A stretch of DNA of 10,331 nucleotides from Anderseniella sp. (GCA_013041995.1 JABDRA010000060.1:1-10331), one strand, 5' to 3'. Shown: positions 1 through 7,114, counted from the stretch's first letter. Numbers and translations are program-made. The notes: generated by a model from the letters alone, not told the origin.

Positions 1-2335
1 CCTCTTCCGCACCGGCAGCGTCACCGGCATCTGCCAGCTTCGTCAGCGCTGCAACGTCCGGCGCAAGTTCACTCAATGCATCGGTCGTCTCGAGAATCTC
101 CACGATTGCGGTCACCGGCTTGTAGGATTGGTCAGTGTTGCGCCGGTAGGTCGTACGGGCTTTCTTGTCGGCATTCAGCAGCAGTTTGAATGCCTTGTTT
201 TTCTCTTCCCAGTCCGCCGGTATCTCGGCTTTAAGGCGTTCGACTTCAGCCATGTCCTTGTCAATCCTGGCCTGCAGGCGTTCACGCGCTGCCTTGGCGG
301 CATCATCATCACCGCGCGTCCGGCTCAGCGAGGTGCGCAGCAGTTTCACTTCCTCTTGCGCCTTGCGGATATCACGCTGAATTTGCCGCACCTGGACATG
401 CAGGGGCGAGTAGGCCGGAACTGCCTGTTTGAGGGCCACTTCGGTGGCCTTGATATCGTCCAGCAGCTTGAAGGTGTTTTCGGCCTTGGCAAGGCTGTCG
501 CCGAACGATTTGGCCAGCTTGGGCGGCAGGTTCGACACGTTGAGATTCTTCGCTTCACCTATGGCTGACCTGATGCGGTCCCCACCGCTCTGGAACTGCG
601 TAAACACTGTTTCTTCGATACAGGTCTGCAGTTTCGGATTGATCGGCGGCGGGGCCTGCTCGCCCAGCAATGACAGTCTGGTCGGCAGGTAATTCACCAG
701 GCTCGGGAAGTACCCGACAATGCTGAGGGCAAGCAACTGCAACCCGATAAACGGCACGACGCCCTTGTAGATTGACGTGGTTTTCACTGCGGCCGGCGCC
801 ACTCCGCGCAGGTAGAACAGCGCGAAGCCGAACGGCGGGGTCAGGAACGACGTCTGGATGTTCAGGCCGATCATCACACCAAGCCAGACGGCAGTGATGT
901 TCGCCTGCGGATCAGCCAGCAGGATTGGCGACACGATCGGCACCACCACCACGGCGATCTCGATAAAGTCGAGGAAGAAACCAAGCAGGAAGATCACCGC
1001 CATCACGATGATGAACTGGGTCCAGAAACCGCCCGGCAGGCTGGTCAGAAACTCCTTCACCAGCTCTTCACCGCCAAAGGCGCGGAACGCTGCCGTCAAC
1101 ATCGCCGCGCCCAGCAGAATGATGAACACAAGGGACGTCGTCTTGGCTGTATCAAGCATCACACCGCGCAGCGTATTGTCAATCTGCAGAGCGCGTTTGC
1201 CGCTCCACAACAGCGCAATGATCAGGGCACCAAGCGCCACGACCCCGAGGCCGATCCCCAGGGCATCGGTCGAGGTCTGAATGTTCTTCACGTTCATATT
1301 GAATTGCGATGACAATATGAAAATGCAGACAACAGCGGTCATGGCGATTATGGCTGGCCAGTAGGCGCGCGGCTGGCCTTCCTTGAGCCTGTAGCCTGCC
1401 ATGATCAGGGCACCGGCAGCGCCAATGGCACCGGCCTGGTTCACCGTGGCAACGCCGGCAATGATGGATCCCAGCACGATGAAGATCAGCACCAGCGGCG
1501 GCACCAGCGTGAGCATTGCCTTGGCAATCAGGGTGCGGTCATAGCCCCCTTCCAGCGGCACTGCGGGAGCCAGCTTCGGTTTAATCAGCGCCAGTACCAT
1601 AATGAACGTCATGTACAATCCGACCAGCACCAGGCCCGGAATGAATGCACCAAGGAACATGTCTCCCGCACTGGTTGATGTAACCGCGAACTCGGACGGC
1701 ATCGAGAACTCGCCCGTCGTTGCCTTGTACAATGCCTTGCGCGTCGTATCTGCCTGATCGACTGCGCTGGCAAGCTGATCCGCCAGAATGATCAGCACGA
1801 TGGATGGCGGAATGATCTGCCCCAATGTGCCTGAGGCTGCGATTGTGCCGGTGGCAAGCGGATGCGAGTAATTGTTGCGCATCATCACCGGCAGTGAGAT
1901 CAGGCCCATGGCCACAACCGTTGCGCCCAGAATGCCTGTGGTAGCCGCCAGAAGCGCGCCAACGAATACCACCGATATGCCGAGACCGCCCGGTATCGGG
2001 CCGAACAACTGAGCCATGGTAACCAGCAGGTCTTCTGCGATTTTCGAGCGCTGCAGCATGATGCCCATGAACACGAACAGCGGAATGGCAATCAGCGTAT
2101 CTCGCTCAACCTCCCAGTAAATGCCCCGGAAATTGGTAACCCCTGCACTCAACCACTGCGACGGTGAGCCTTGTGCGAAATAGGCCGCGCTGTCACCGGC
2201 AAACAGATAGCCTGAGACCGCGGCTGCACTGATGGTGAGAATGGCGGCACCGGGCAGCGCGAAAGCCACCGGATAGCCTGAGCCAAGCGCCGTTGCCATG
2301 ACCAGCACAAGCATTGCAAGAAAGAAAAGTTCCAT
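1..2335 (-). CDS. dctM: TRAP transporter large permease (DctM type), 3' end outside the window, with long C-terminal extension
   Basis: This is the large membrane subunit of a tripartite ATP-independent periplasmic (TRAP) transporter, which carries the Na+-coupled transport path in the inner membrane. The frame is open from ATG at 2335 to the window edge: 778 codons without a stop. Residues 1-550 are a polytopic membrane domain with the family's typical segments, such as the GALLAATTGILGATVVAMG stretch (about 126-144), SGTLGQIIPPSIVL (168-181), FFLDFIEIAVVVVPI (453-467) and LNIQTSFLTPPFGFALFYLRG (491-511). Compared with ordinary DctM proteins of about 425 residues it has an inserted loop and helix region (about 320-395), as in the mannitol/chloroaromatic TRAP subgroup. 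It also has a charged tail from about 560 onward, rich in Lys/Glu/Arg with coiled-coil-like spacing at 640-705. A GAGGG Shine-Dalgarno lies 10 nt before the ATG. The gene follows dctQ after 74 nt and is probably in the same operon. Family assignment is secure; the substrate is inferred. Confidence 0.93.
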   Translation of the reverse strand, partial: MELFFLAMLVLVMATALGSGYPVAFALPGAAILTISAAAVSGYLFAGDSAAYFAQGSPSQWLSAGVTNFRGIYWEVERDTLIAIPLFVFMGIMLQRSKIAEDLLVTMAQLFGPIPGGLGISVVFVGALLAATTGILGATVVAMGLISLPVMMRNNYSHPLATGTIAASGTLGQIIPPSIVLIILADQLASAVDQADTTRKALYKATTGEFSMPSEFAVTSTSAGDMFLGAFIPGLVLVGLYMTFIMVLALIKPKLAPAVPLEGGYDRTLIAKAMLTLVPPLVLIFIVLGSIIAGVATVNQAGAIGAAGALIMAGYRLKEGQPRAYWPAIIAMTAVVCIFILSSQFNMNVKNIQTSTDALGIGLGVVALGALIIALLWSGKRALQIDNTLRGVMLDTAKTTSLVFIILLGAAMLTAAFRAFGGEELVKEFLTSLPGGFWTQFIIVMAVIFLLGFFLDFIEIAVVVVPIVSPILLADPQANITAVWLGVMIGLNIQTSFLTPPFGFALFYLRGVAPAAVKTTSIYKGVVPFIGLQLLALSIVGYFPSLVNYLPTRLSLLGEQAPPPINPKLQTCIEETVFTQFQSGGDRIRSAIGEAKNLNVSNLPPKLAKSFGDSLAKAENTFKLLDDIKATEVALKQAVPAYSPLHVQVRQIQRDIRKAQEEVKLLRTSLSRTRGDDDAAKAARERLQARIDKDMAEVERLKAEIPADWEEKNKAFKLLLNADKKARTTYRRNTDQSYKPVTAIVEILETTDALSELAPDVAALTKLADAGDAAGAEE

Positions 2336-2371
2336 ATCCGAATTGCCCTCAAAGCACTAGATCAGGTTTGT

Positions 2372-2389
2372 CTGGTCACCTGGACCCAG
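2372..2389 (-). other. Small inverted repeat between dctQ and dctM
   Basis: In the 74-nt gap between the dctQ stop and the dctM start, CT-GGTC and GACC-(C)-AG arms flank a 5-nt loop with one bulged C. It is a weak hairpin or a protein-binding dyad. It shares GGTC/GACC arms with the dyads in front of dctQ, lldD and the DUF1127 gene. No T-run follows, so it is not a convincing terminator. Function is unknown. Confidence 0.25.
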
Positions 2390-2409
2390 TCTACCCTAAT
2401 CCCGTCAGT

Positions 2410-3390
2410 TCAGTGTCCGCCGGCTTCAGCGACCTTGCGCTTGCCGGGTTCATTACGTTGATCAGCCACCGCATCCAGCAGGTAGCCGGCAAACTGCACC
2501 ATCATCGTCACGGCGAAAACCGCCAGAAAACCTGCCATCATGTATTTCACATACATGCCAAAGCCCGATTGTGAGACTTCGAAATTGAGCAATGGCGAGT
2601 TGATCACGCTGGCTTTGCCTTCCATGCCGAAAAACAGAACTGCAAAGCACAAACTCATGCCCAGCAAGATCGATCCGACATGGTTGACGATGCCTTTGGT
2701 CCTGGTGGTGAACCCCGCATAAAGCACGTCCACCCGGACATGGCCTTCCTCAATCAGCGTATAGGCACTGGCAAACAGAAACAGGGCGGCGTACCAGAAC
2801 CGCACGAGATCACCCATATAGGCTTGCTCATAGGAGAAAATGAACCGGGTGAACACGATCATCAGTTCTGCGACCACCACCAGCAAAGTCAGCCATATGA
2901 ATCCCAAGGTCCGCGTGAAAGCTGCAATGACGAAGGAGACCACCAACAAGGGAACGTGCACCCAAAGTCCCCGAAATACAGGTCTGCCAAGCTCGGCGGT
3001 TAAACTGCTGCCAACTACGCTCTCAAGAAAGCCTTCGACGCGCAAAAATGAAATGAACGCATCGGCCAGCCCGACCAGCAGCACCGAGAAAAACGCCCAG
3101 CGAATGATATAGGCTGTCACCCCGTAAAGCCGGTTGGCGTCATCACGCAACGGCAGCTGTGGCGATCTGCGCACATACCATATGGCGCCGGCCAGCCCCA
3201 CGGCGTAAAGCGCGACCTGAAACCAGGCAAGTGCTCCGCCTCCGGAAGAAACCGAAGTGGCGCCCGGCCAGTTGAACCAGTAGGTCAGAAAATTGTTAAA
3301 GAGAAAAACGAACATCAAAAATGTGACGGCCCATGAAAACATCCGCCAGCCGAGCGTCGATATCGACGCCTTATATGTTTGATCGCTCAC
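2410..3390 (-). CDS. dctQ: TRAP transporter small permease (DctQ type), enlarged by an N-terminal membrane region
   Basis: This is the small membrane subunit that pairs with DctM in the inner membrane. The chosen start is GTG at 3390 (protein begins MSDQTYKAS, 326 residues), because a GGGTGG Shine-Dalgarno lies 9 nt upstream. An in-frame GTG at 3399 would add three residues but sits directly against that purine run. The C-terminal half (about 160-310) is a canonical four-helix DctQ domain, with the hallmark EGHVRVDVLY at residues 215-224 just after its second helix. The N-terminal half adds about four further hydrophobic segments (roughly 22-40, 53-73, 95-117 and 144-162), so the protein is nearly twice the usual 160-230 residues. 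Such long small subunits occur in the mannitol/chloroaromatic TRAP subgroup. It lies between dctP and dctM on the same strand, 155 nt after dctP. Assignment is secure; the role of the extra helices is unknown. Confidence 0.9.
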   Translation of the reverse strand: MSDQTYKASISTLGWRMFSWAVTFLMFVFLFNNFLTYWFNWPGATSVSSGGGALAWFQVALYAVGLAGAIWYVRRSPQLPLRDDANRLYGVTAYIIRWAFFSVLLVGLADAFISFLRVEGFLESVVGSSLTAELGRPVFRGLWVHVPLLVVSFVIAAFTRTLGFIWLTLLVVVAELMIVFTRFIFSYEQAYMGDLVRFWYAALFLFASAYTLIEEGHVRVDVLYAGFTTRTKGIVNHVGSILLGMSLCFAVLFFGMEGKASVINSPLLNFEVSQSGFGMYVKYMMAGFLAVFAVTMMVQFAGYLLDAVADQRNEPGKRKVAEAGGH

Positions 3391-3433
3391 AGTCGGCACC
3401 CACCCTTGATTACCTCAGCAAAACCCTCATCAC

Positions 3434-3449
3434 CAGGGTCTGGACCCTG
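3434..3449. other. 16-nt palindrome upstream of dctQ
   Basis: CAGGGTC-TG-GACCCTG is a perfect inverted repeat with a 2-nt centre, 43 nt before the preferred dctQ start. A near copy (AGGGTC-CT-GACCCT) lies in the lldD leader at 5857-5870. It could be an operator or a short repeated hairpin; the sequence alone does not decide. Confidence 0.4.
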
Positions 3450-3486
3450 AACGCTTTTCACCTCTTTTCGGGTTTCTCGGCGTAAC

Positions 3487-3514
3487 GGGTGGAACAGGAA
3501 TTCCTGTCCCACCC
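3487..3514 (-). other. Intercistronic hairpin between dctP and dctQ
   Basis: A 28-nt inverted repeat pairs GGGTGG with CCACCC and ACAGGAA with TTCCTGT around an almost loopless centre. One position mismatches (A at 3493, C at 3508) when read on the plus strand. In minus-strand RNA the same pair is G-U, so the stem is continuous in the message of the dctPQM operon. No U-run follows on either strand. In solute-binding-protein operons such structures often stabilise the upstream message or cause partial termination, giving more binding protein than permease. That role is inferred here. Confidence 0.65.
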
Positions 3515-3545
3515 ACGTCGTTGATTGTCAGACCTAAAGGCCTGA

Positions 3546-4640
3546 TTACAGGCCCAGAACGCGGTTGCGCTGCTGGAAGTATGCCTGTTCAGACAGCTTC
3601 ATCCAGCCGCCAACATCGCTACGCGCTGCAACAAAGCTTTCGTGCGTGCGCTTGGCCAGGTCGGAATGTGCAACCGTCTCAACGAACACTTCTTCAGCAG
3701 CCGTGCCGAAGCTGTCATAGATGTCGTCATTGAATTCACGCAGTTCGACACCGTTTTCCTTGATCAGCTTGGTCAGGAAGGTACCGTTGTTTGCGTTGTA
3801 CTCGGACATCGAGAATGTGTGCTCTTCGCCACATGCAGCCCTGATGATTTCCTGATCGGTCTTGCCGAGGTCGGACCACCACTTTTCGTTCATGCCGAGA
3901 GACAGCGTTGAGCCGGCTTCATGCATGCCCGGGTAGTAGTAGTATTTGGCGGCTTCGTAGAACTTCATGAAGTAGTCGTTCCAGGGTCCAACCCACTCGG
4001 TTGCATCAATTGCGCCGGAGACAAGGTTTTCATAAATCTGGCCGCCTGGCAGGGACACCGGAGAGGCACCCAGTTTCGCCATGACGTCACCGCCAAGGCC
4101 AGGGATACGCATCTTCAGACCCTTGAGGTCGTCAGCCGAGTTGATTTCCTTGTTGAACCAGCCGCCCATCTGAACGCCGGTGCTGCCGGCCATCAGGCAC
4201 TTGAGCCCAAATCCGGAAGCCACTTCGTCCCAAAGCGCCTGACCGCCCATGTGGTTGATCCAGGCGTTTTGTTCGTTGTGGGTCAGGCCGAAGGGTACTG
4301 ACGTGAAGTACGCCCATGCAGGGTGCTTGCCCTTCCAGTAGTAATCTGCGGCATGATAGGCCTGTGCGTTGCCTGATGCGACTTCGTCGAATGAGTCAAA
4401 CGCGCCGACGCGCTCACCGGCAGAGAAATATTGTACGTTGATGCGGCCTTCGGTCAGTTCACCGATCCGTGCAGCAAGACGCTGCGCGCCTGTGCCCAGA
4501 CCCGGGAAATCCCGCGGCCATGTTGCCACGATAACCATGTCTTTCTTGGCTTGCGCAATGGCAGGCGCAGACAGTGTTGTTGCAGCTGCTGCAGCACCTG
4601 TAGCAATACCGGCTGATTTGATAAATTTACGACGATCCAT
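3546..4640 (-). CDS. dctP: TRAP transporter substrate-binding protein, TakP/LctP-like (DctP family)
   Basis: This is the periplasmic receptor that delivers substrate to DctQM. The 364-residue protein starts with a twin-arginine-like signal (MDRRKFIKSA, then an Ala-rich core and APAIA cleavage site near residue 29), so export through Tat is likely. It strongly resembles Rhodobacter TakP: TGVQMGGWF (154-162), LKGLKMRIPG (172-181), GAIDATEWVGP (209-219) and AKYYYYPGMHE (231-241). From memory of that structure, Gln157, Arg178, Glu215/Trp216 and Glu241 line up with residues holding the carboxylate and the metal ion in TakP, which binds 2-oxo acids; Thermus LctP of the same family binds lactate. 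A GGGAG ribosome-binding site lies 7-8 nt before the ATG. It is first in the dctPQM operon and divergent from the amidotransferase gene. The transporter class is certain, the exact ligand is not. Confidence 0.95.
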   Translation of the reverse strand: MDRRKFIKSAGIATGAAAAATTLSAPAIAQAKKDMVIVATWPRDFPGLGTGAQRLAARIGELTEGRINVQYFSAGERVGAFDSFDEVASGNAQAYHAADYYWKGKHPAWAYFTSVPFGLTHNEQNAWINHMGGQALWDEVASGFGLKCLMAGSTGVQMGGWFNKEINSADDLKGLKMRIPGLGGDVMAKLGASPVSLPGGQIYENLVSGAIDATEWVGPWNDYFMKFYEAAKYYYYPGMHEAGSTLSLGMNEKWWSDLGKTDQEIIRAACGEEHTFSMSEYNANNGTFLTKLIKENGVELREFNDDIYDSFGTAAEEVFVETVAHSDLAKRTHESFVAARSDVGGWMKLSEQAYFQQRNRVLGL

Positions 4641-4668
4641 TCGGTTACTCCCTTGTTTTCGAATGCTC

Positions 4669-4687
4669 CCTGTTCGACGGGAACAGG
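4669..4687 (-). other. Hairpin/dyad in the dctP leader
   Basis: CCTGTTC and GAACAGG form a perfect 7-bp inverted repeat around a 5-nt loop, 28 nt upstream of the dctP start codon. The position suits a leader hairpin in the operon mRNA or an operator downstream of the promoter. No ligand or regulator can be assigned. Confidence 0.4.
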
Positions 4688-4764
4688 CATAATTTTAGGA
4701 TCAAACACGTCCTGTCGCGACCTGCTTGATCCCCAAAGCCGACCGTTTCGGCCTGCGTGACATG

Positions 4765-4793
4765 AATAAACCCCAAACTTTTCACAGATACAA
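4765..4793 (-). promoter_or_regulatory. Candidate sigma-70 promoter for dctPQM
   Basis: Read on the minus strand, TTGTAT (4793-4788) and TTTATT (4770-4765) are separated by exactly 17 nt. The -10 hexamer is the same as in the candidate lldD promoter. It would give a leader of about 118 nt that includes the dyad at 4669-4687. The match to consensus is modest, so this is only a candidate. Confidence 0.3.
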
Positions 4794-4943
4794 CAGCAAG
4801 ATGCAGTTTTTGAGATAACATTCCAGCAATGTGGTGAACGCGCGAGGCAGTAATTCATTTGCGAATTGCAGCATGGAGAAACTGTTGGACATGTCGGCCA
4901 TCGCCAGTTTACCAAAGCCTCACCCGTTTTCAGGATCCAGCCG

Positions 4944-5732
4944 ATGTCGACACTACCCAGACCATCTCTTGTAGGTATACCCGCCGATGTATCGGACAAG
5001 GACGGACTGCATTTTCATTCAGCCGGAGACAAGTATATCCGTGCCCTCGTGGATTGTTCCAATGCCATGCCGATCATCATTCCTGCAATGGACGGCGACC
5101 TTGATCTGGAGCATTTGCTGGACAGGCTGGATGGTGTGCTGGTCACCGGCGCCACGTCCAATGTCCATCCGCCAAGGTTCGGTGCAAAACCAAGTGCCGA
5201 TCATGAGCCATACGACCAGCTTCGCGACGCCCTGACGCTGCCACTGATCCGCGCAGCGCTGGATCGGGGCATGCCGCTGTTCTGCATTTGTCGCGGTTTT
5301 CAGGAGTTGAACGTGGTGTTTGGCGGCACTCTTGATACCGAGGTTCAAAAAAAATCCGGCCATCTCGATCACCGTGCAGCAGACAGCGACGATATTGAAG
5401 TGCGCTACGGCCCGGCCCATCCGATTGCCATTGAACCGGCCAGCATACTGCACTCGATTCTGAAGAAGTCGGGCACGATCGTGAATACGGTTCACCGTCA
5501 GGCAATTGCCAATCTGGGCAGCGGGCTGAAGGTCATGGCGCGCGCGCCGGACGGCGTTATCGAGGCTGTCACCACAGCCGACGATAACGACAATTTCGTA
5601 CTGGCGGTGCAGTGGCACCCGGAATACCAGGCAAAGGACAATCCGGACTCGGTCCGGCTGTTCCAGGCCTTTGGCCAGGCCATGCAGCGATATACCCAAC
5701 TTCGCGAGCGGACAGCTGTCTCGGACAGCTAG
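4944..5732 (+). CDS. Class I glutamine amidotransferase-like hydrolase (peptidase C26, PuuD-like)
   Basis: The 262-residue protein belongs to the gamma-glutamyl-gamma-aminobutyrate hydrolase group, which cleaves gamma-glutamyl amide bonds in the cytoplasm. The start is ATG at 4944 with AGGA 8 nt upstream; an open frame extends back to 4866, but that part lacks family similarity. Landmarks are VGIPAD (10-15), the oxyanion region LDGVLVTGATSNVHP (62-76), the nucleophile elbow FCICRGFQELNVVFGGTL with catalytic Cys116, VNTVHRQAI (180-188) and the QWHPE motif with His225 and Glu227, so the triad is complete. PuuD itself acts in putrescine breakdown, but no other polyamine gene is in the window. 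Its neighbours are a TRAP transporter and an alpha-hydroxy-acid oxidase, so the substrate remains open. A hairpin overlaps the stop codon. Family assignment is secure, substrate is not. Confidence 0.9.
   Translation: MSTLPRPSLVGIPADVSDKDGLHFHSAGDKYIRALVDCSNAMPIIIPAMDGDLDLEHLLDRLDGVLVTGATSNVHPPRFGAKPSADHEPYDQLRDALTLPLIRAALDRGMPLFCICRGFQELNVVFGGTLDTEVQKKSGHLDHRAADSDDIEVRYGPAHPIAIEPASILHSILKKSGTIVNTVHRQAIANLGSGLKVMARAPDGVIEAVTTADDNDNFVLAVQWHPEYQAKDNPDSVRLFQAFGQAMQRYTQLRERTAVSDS
5714..5730 (+). terminator. Hairpin overlapping the amidotransferase stop codon, possible terminator
   Basis: AGCTGTC-TCG-GACAGCT is a perfect 7-bp stem whose last base is the first base of the TAG stop. There is no T-run after it, so intrinsic termination would be weak. 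A second weaker stem (5755-5769) follows. It may mark the end of the amidotransferase message before the separate lldD promoter. Confidence 0.35.
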
Positions 5733-5801
5733 GCGATGTGATGTACCTGCCGACTGGCTGCCGCAGCTACCGGGCCTGACCCTGAATGGCAATGGCGGTT
5801 G

Positions 5802-5830
5802 TTGACACTGGATTTTCCGGTCAGTTTATT
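5802..5830 (+). promoter_or_regulatory. Candidate sigma-70 promoter for lldD
   Basis: A consensus TTGACA (5802-5807) is followed after 17 nt by TTTATT (5825-5830). Transcription would start near 5837, giving a leader of about 50 nt that contains the AGGGTC/GACCCT dyad and a GGAG ribosome-binding site. A TTG-initiated extension of the gene into this stretch is therefore unlikely. Confidence 0.5.
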
Positions 5831-5856
5831 TTACCAATCTGCCCATCCCTGTAGCC

Positions 5857-5870
5857 AGGGTCCTGACCCT
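5857..5870. other. 14-nt palindrome in the lldD leader
   Basis: AGGGTC-CT-GACCCT lies about 20-33 nt after the inferred transcription start and 15 nt before the lldD ATG. This is a position where a bound repressor, or a hairpin near the ribosome site, could affect expression. It closely matches the palindrome at 3434-3449 in front of dctQ. Confidence 0.4.
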
Positions 5871-5885
5871 AACGCCGGAGTAGCC

Positions 5886-7037
5886 ATGCCGATCATCACC
5901 TGTATTGAAGACTTGCGCGCGCTCGCTGAACGCCGGGTTCCGCGCATGTTTTACGATTATGCGGATTCCGGCTCCTACACGGAAGGCACCTACCGGGCCA
6001 ACGAAAGCGATTTTTCCAAAATCAAATTGCGCCAGCGCGTCGCAGTGGACATGGACAACCGCACCACCAAAACAAAAATGATCGGCGAAGACGTGGCCAT
6101 GCCGGTCGCGATTGCCCCGACCGGGCTAACCGGCATGCAGCATGCCGATGGAGAAATTCTGGGCGCCAAGGCGGCCGAAAAGTTCGGTATACCGTTTACG
6201 CTTTCCACCATGTCCATCTGCTCGATCGAGGATGTCGCGCAGCACACCTCGAAACCGTTCTGGTTCCAGTTGTATGTCATGCGCGACAGGGAGTTTTCGG
6301 AAAACGTGATTGACCGGGCAAAAGCTGCCGGATGTTCTGCCCTTGTGCTGACGGTCGACCTGCAATTGCTTGGTCAGCGCCACAAGGACCTGAAGAACGG
6401 CCTGAGCGCACCACCGAAGCTGACCATCGCCAACATGATCAATATGGCAACCAAACCCCGTTGGGGCCTCGGTATGCTGGGCACCAGCCGCAGGACGTTC
6501 GGAAATATCGTCGGCCATGCCAAGGGCGTTGATGACATTTCATCCCTCAACAGCTGGGCCAATGAGCAGTTCGACCCTCAGCTCAACTGGAAAGATCTTG
6601 AATGGATCAAGAAGCGCTGGGGCGGCAAGATTATCCTGAAAGGTATCATCGATCCCGAAGACGCGAAAATGGCGCTTGAGGTTGGCGCCGATGCGCTGAT
6701 TGTCTCCAATCACGGCGGGCGTCAGCTGGATGGTGCCCTGTCATCGATTTCGGCACTGCCGGCAATCATTGATGCCGTGGGCGACAAGATCGAAATCCAC
6801 ATGGATGGCGGCATCCGCACCGGCCAGGATGTATTGAAGGCAAAGGCGCTGGGTGCCGCCGGTACCTATATCGGGCGCGCCTTCCTGTATGGCCTGGGCG
6901 CCATGGGCGAACAAGGCGTCACCACGGCGCTGGACATCATCCAGAAGGAGCTCGACATCACCATGGCCCTGTGTGGCCTGCGCGATGTGAACGACCTGTC
7001 ACGTGATGTGTTGCTGATGCCCGACCGGTGGTGGTGA
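5886..7037 (+). CDS. lldD: FMN-dependent L-lactate dehydrogenase / alpha-hydroxy-acid oxidase
   Basis: The 383-residue protein is an FMN-dependent alpha-hydroxy-acid dehydrogenase; LldD-type members oxidise L-lactate to pyruvate and feed electrons to the respiratory chain at the inner membrane. ATG at 5886 has GGAG 5 nt upstream and lines up with family N-termini. Active-site residues expected from glycolate oxidase and flavocytochrome b2 are present: Tyr25 (FYDYADSG), Tyr130 (FQLYV), Lys252 (ILKGI), His276 and Arg279 (SNHGGRQLDG), the FMN-phosphate region HMDGGIRTG (305-313) and GRAFLYG (330-336). The LLGQRHKDLKNGL segment (161-173) is typical of alphaproteobacterial LldD-like proteins. Length is normal. 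It follows the amidotransferase by 153 nt but has its own candidate promoter. With the TakP/LctP-like transporter nearby, lactate or another 2-hydroxy acid is the likely substrate; glycolate or mandelate cannot be excluded. Confidence 0.9.
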   Translation: MPIITCIEDLRALAERRVPRMFYDYADSGSYTEGTYRANESDFSKIKLRQRVAVDMDNRTTKTKMIGEDVAMPVAIAPTGLTGMQHADGEILGAKAAEKFGIPFTLSTMSICSIEDVAQHTSKPFWFQLYVMRDREFSENVIDRAKAAGCSALVLTVDLQLLGQRHKDLKNGLSAPPKLTIANMINMATKPRWGLGMLGTSRRTFGNIVGHAKGVDDISSLNSWANEQFDPQLNWKDLEWIKKRWGGKIILKGIIDPEDAKMALEVGADALIVSNHGGRQLDGALSSISALPAIIDAVGDKIEIHMDGGIRTGQDVLKAKALGAAGTYIGRAFLYGLGAMGEQGVTTALDIIQKELDITMALCGLRDVNDLSRDVLLMPDRWW

Positions 7038-7085
7038 ACTGAAAGCCCGGGTGAAGAGGCCATCTTCATCACCAATACCGACAGG

Positions 7086-7108
7086 GCAAATGCCGCAGCG
7101 GCATCTGC
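7086..7108 (-). terminator. Hairpin between convergent lldD and the small membrane protein gene
   Basis: GCA-ATGCCG and CGGCAT-TGC arms flank a CAG loop. One position (A7089/C7105) mismatches on the plus strand but is G-U in minus-strand RNA, giving a continuous 10-bp stem. It begins 6 nt after the stop of the small membrane protein gene. A U-run is missing, so termination is plausible but not certain. It may also serve lldD, whose stop is about 50 nt away. A weaker stem TGAAGA/TCTTCA lies just after lldD. Confidence 0.45.
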
Positions 7109-7114
7109 GAAAAG

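Larger units (their letters stand above)
4641..4943. promoter_or_regulatory. Divergent intergenic region between dctP and the amidotransferase gene
   Basis: These 303 bp contain no convincing gene. They must hold the promoter of the TRAP operon (minus) and of the amidotransferase gene (plus). Visible elements are a hairpin next to dctP (4669-4687), a possible minus-strand promoter (4765-4793), and an AATTC-N6-GAATT dyad at 4852-4867, 77 nt before the amidotransferase ATG, which could be an operator. I could not pick a convincing plus-strand promoter. Confidence 0.6.

Noticed and set aside
858..1280. Open frame of 140 codons on the plus strand inside dctM
   Set aside because: Ser/Thr/Arg/Pro-rich translation typical of an antisense shadow of a membrane protein gene.
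3921..4301. Open frame of 126 codons on the plus strand inside dctP
   Set aside because: Shadow of the TakP-like binding protein gene, which is strongly supported on the minus strand.
3584..4687. CCTGTTC/GAACAGG heptamers shared by the two hairpins flanking dctP and by the dctP coding end
   Set aside because: The heptamer also occurs elsewhere (for example near 7199) and the hairpins arrange it differently, so chance is the simpler explanation.
4866..4943. In-frame N-terminal extension of the amidotransferase gene
   Set aside because: The first 26 codons lack family similarity, and ATG at 4944 has AGGA at a good distance.
4454..4999. Open frame of 181 codons on the minus strand covering the dctP start and the divergent intergenic region
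   Set aside because: It runs out of frame through the dctP signal peptide region and its translation is low in structure; no ribosome site supports it.
5019..5792. Long open frame of 257 codons on the minus strand opposite the amidotransferase gene
   Set aside because: It overlaps almost the whole of a gene with a complete catalytic triad, has no family resemblance, and looks like the complement-frame shadow common in GC-rich coding DNA.
5799..5885. In-frame N-terminal extension of the lldD gene from TTG at 5799
   Set aside because: It would overlap the TTGACA-17-TTTATT promoter pair and the dyad; the ATG at 5886 has a good ribosome site and matches the family N-terminus.
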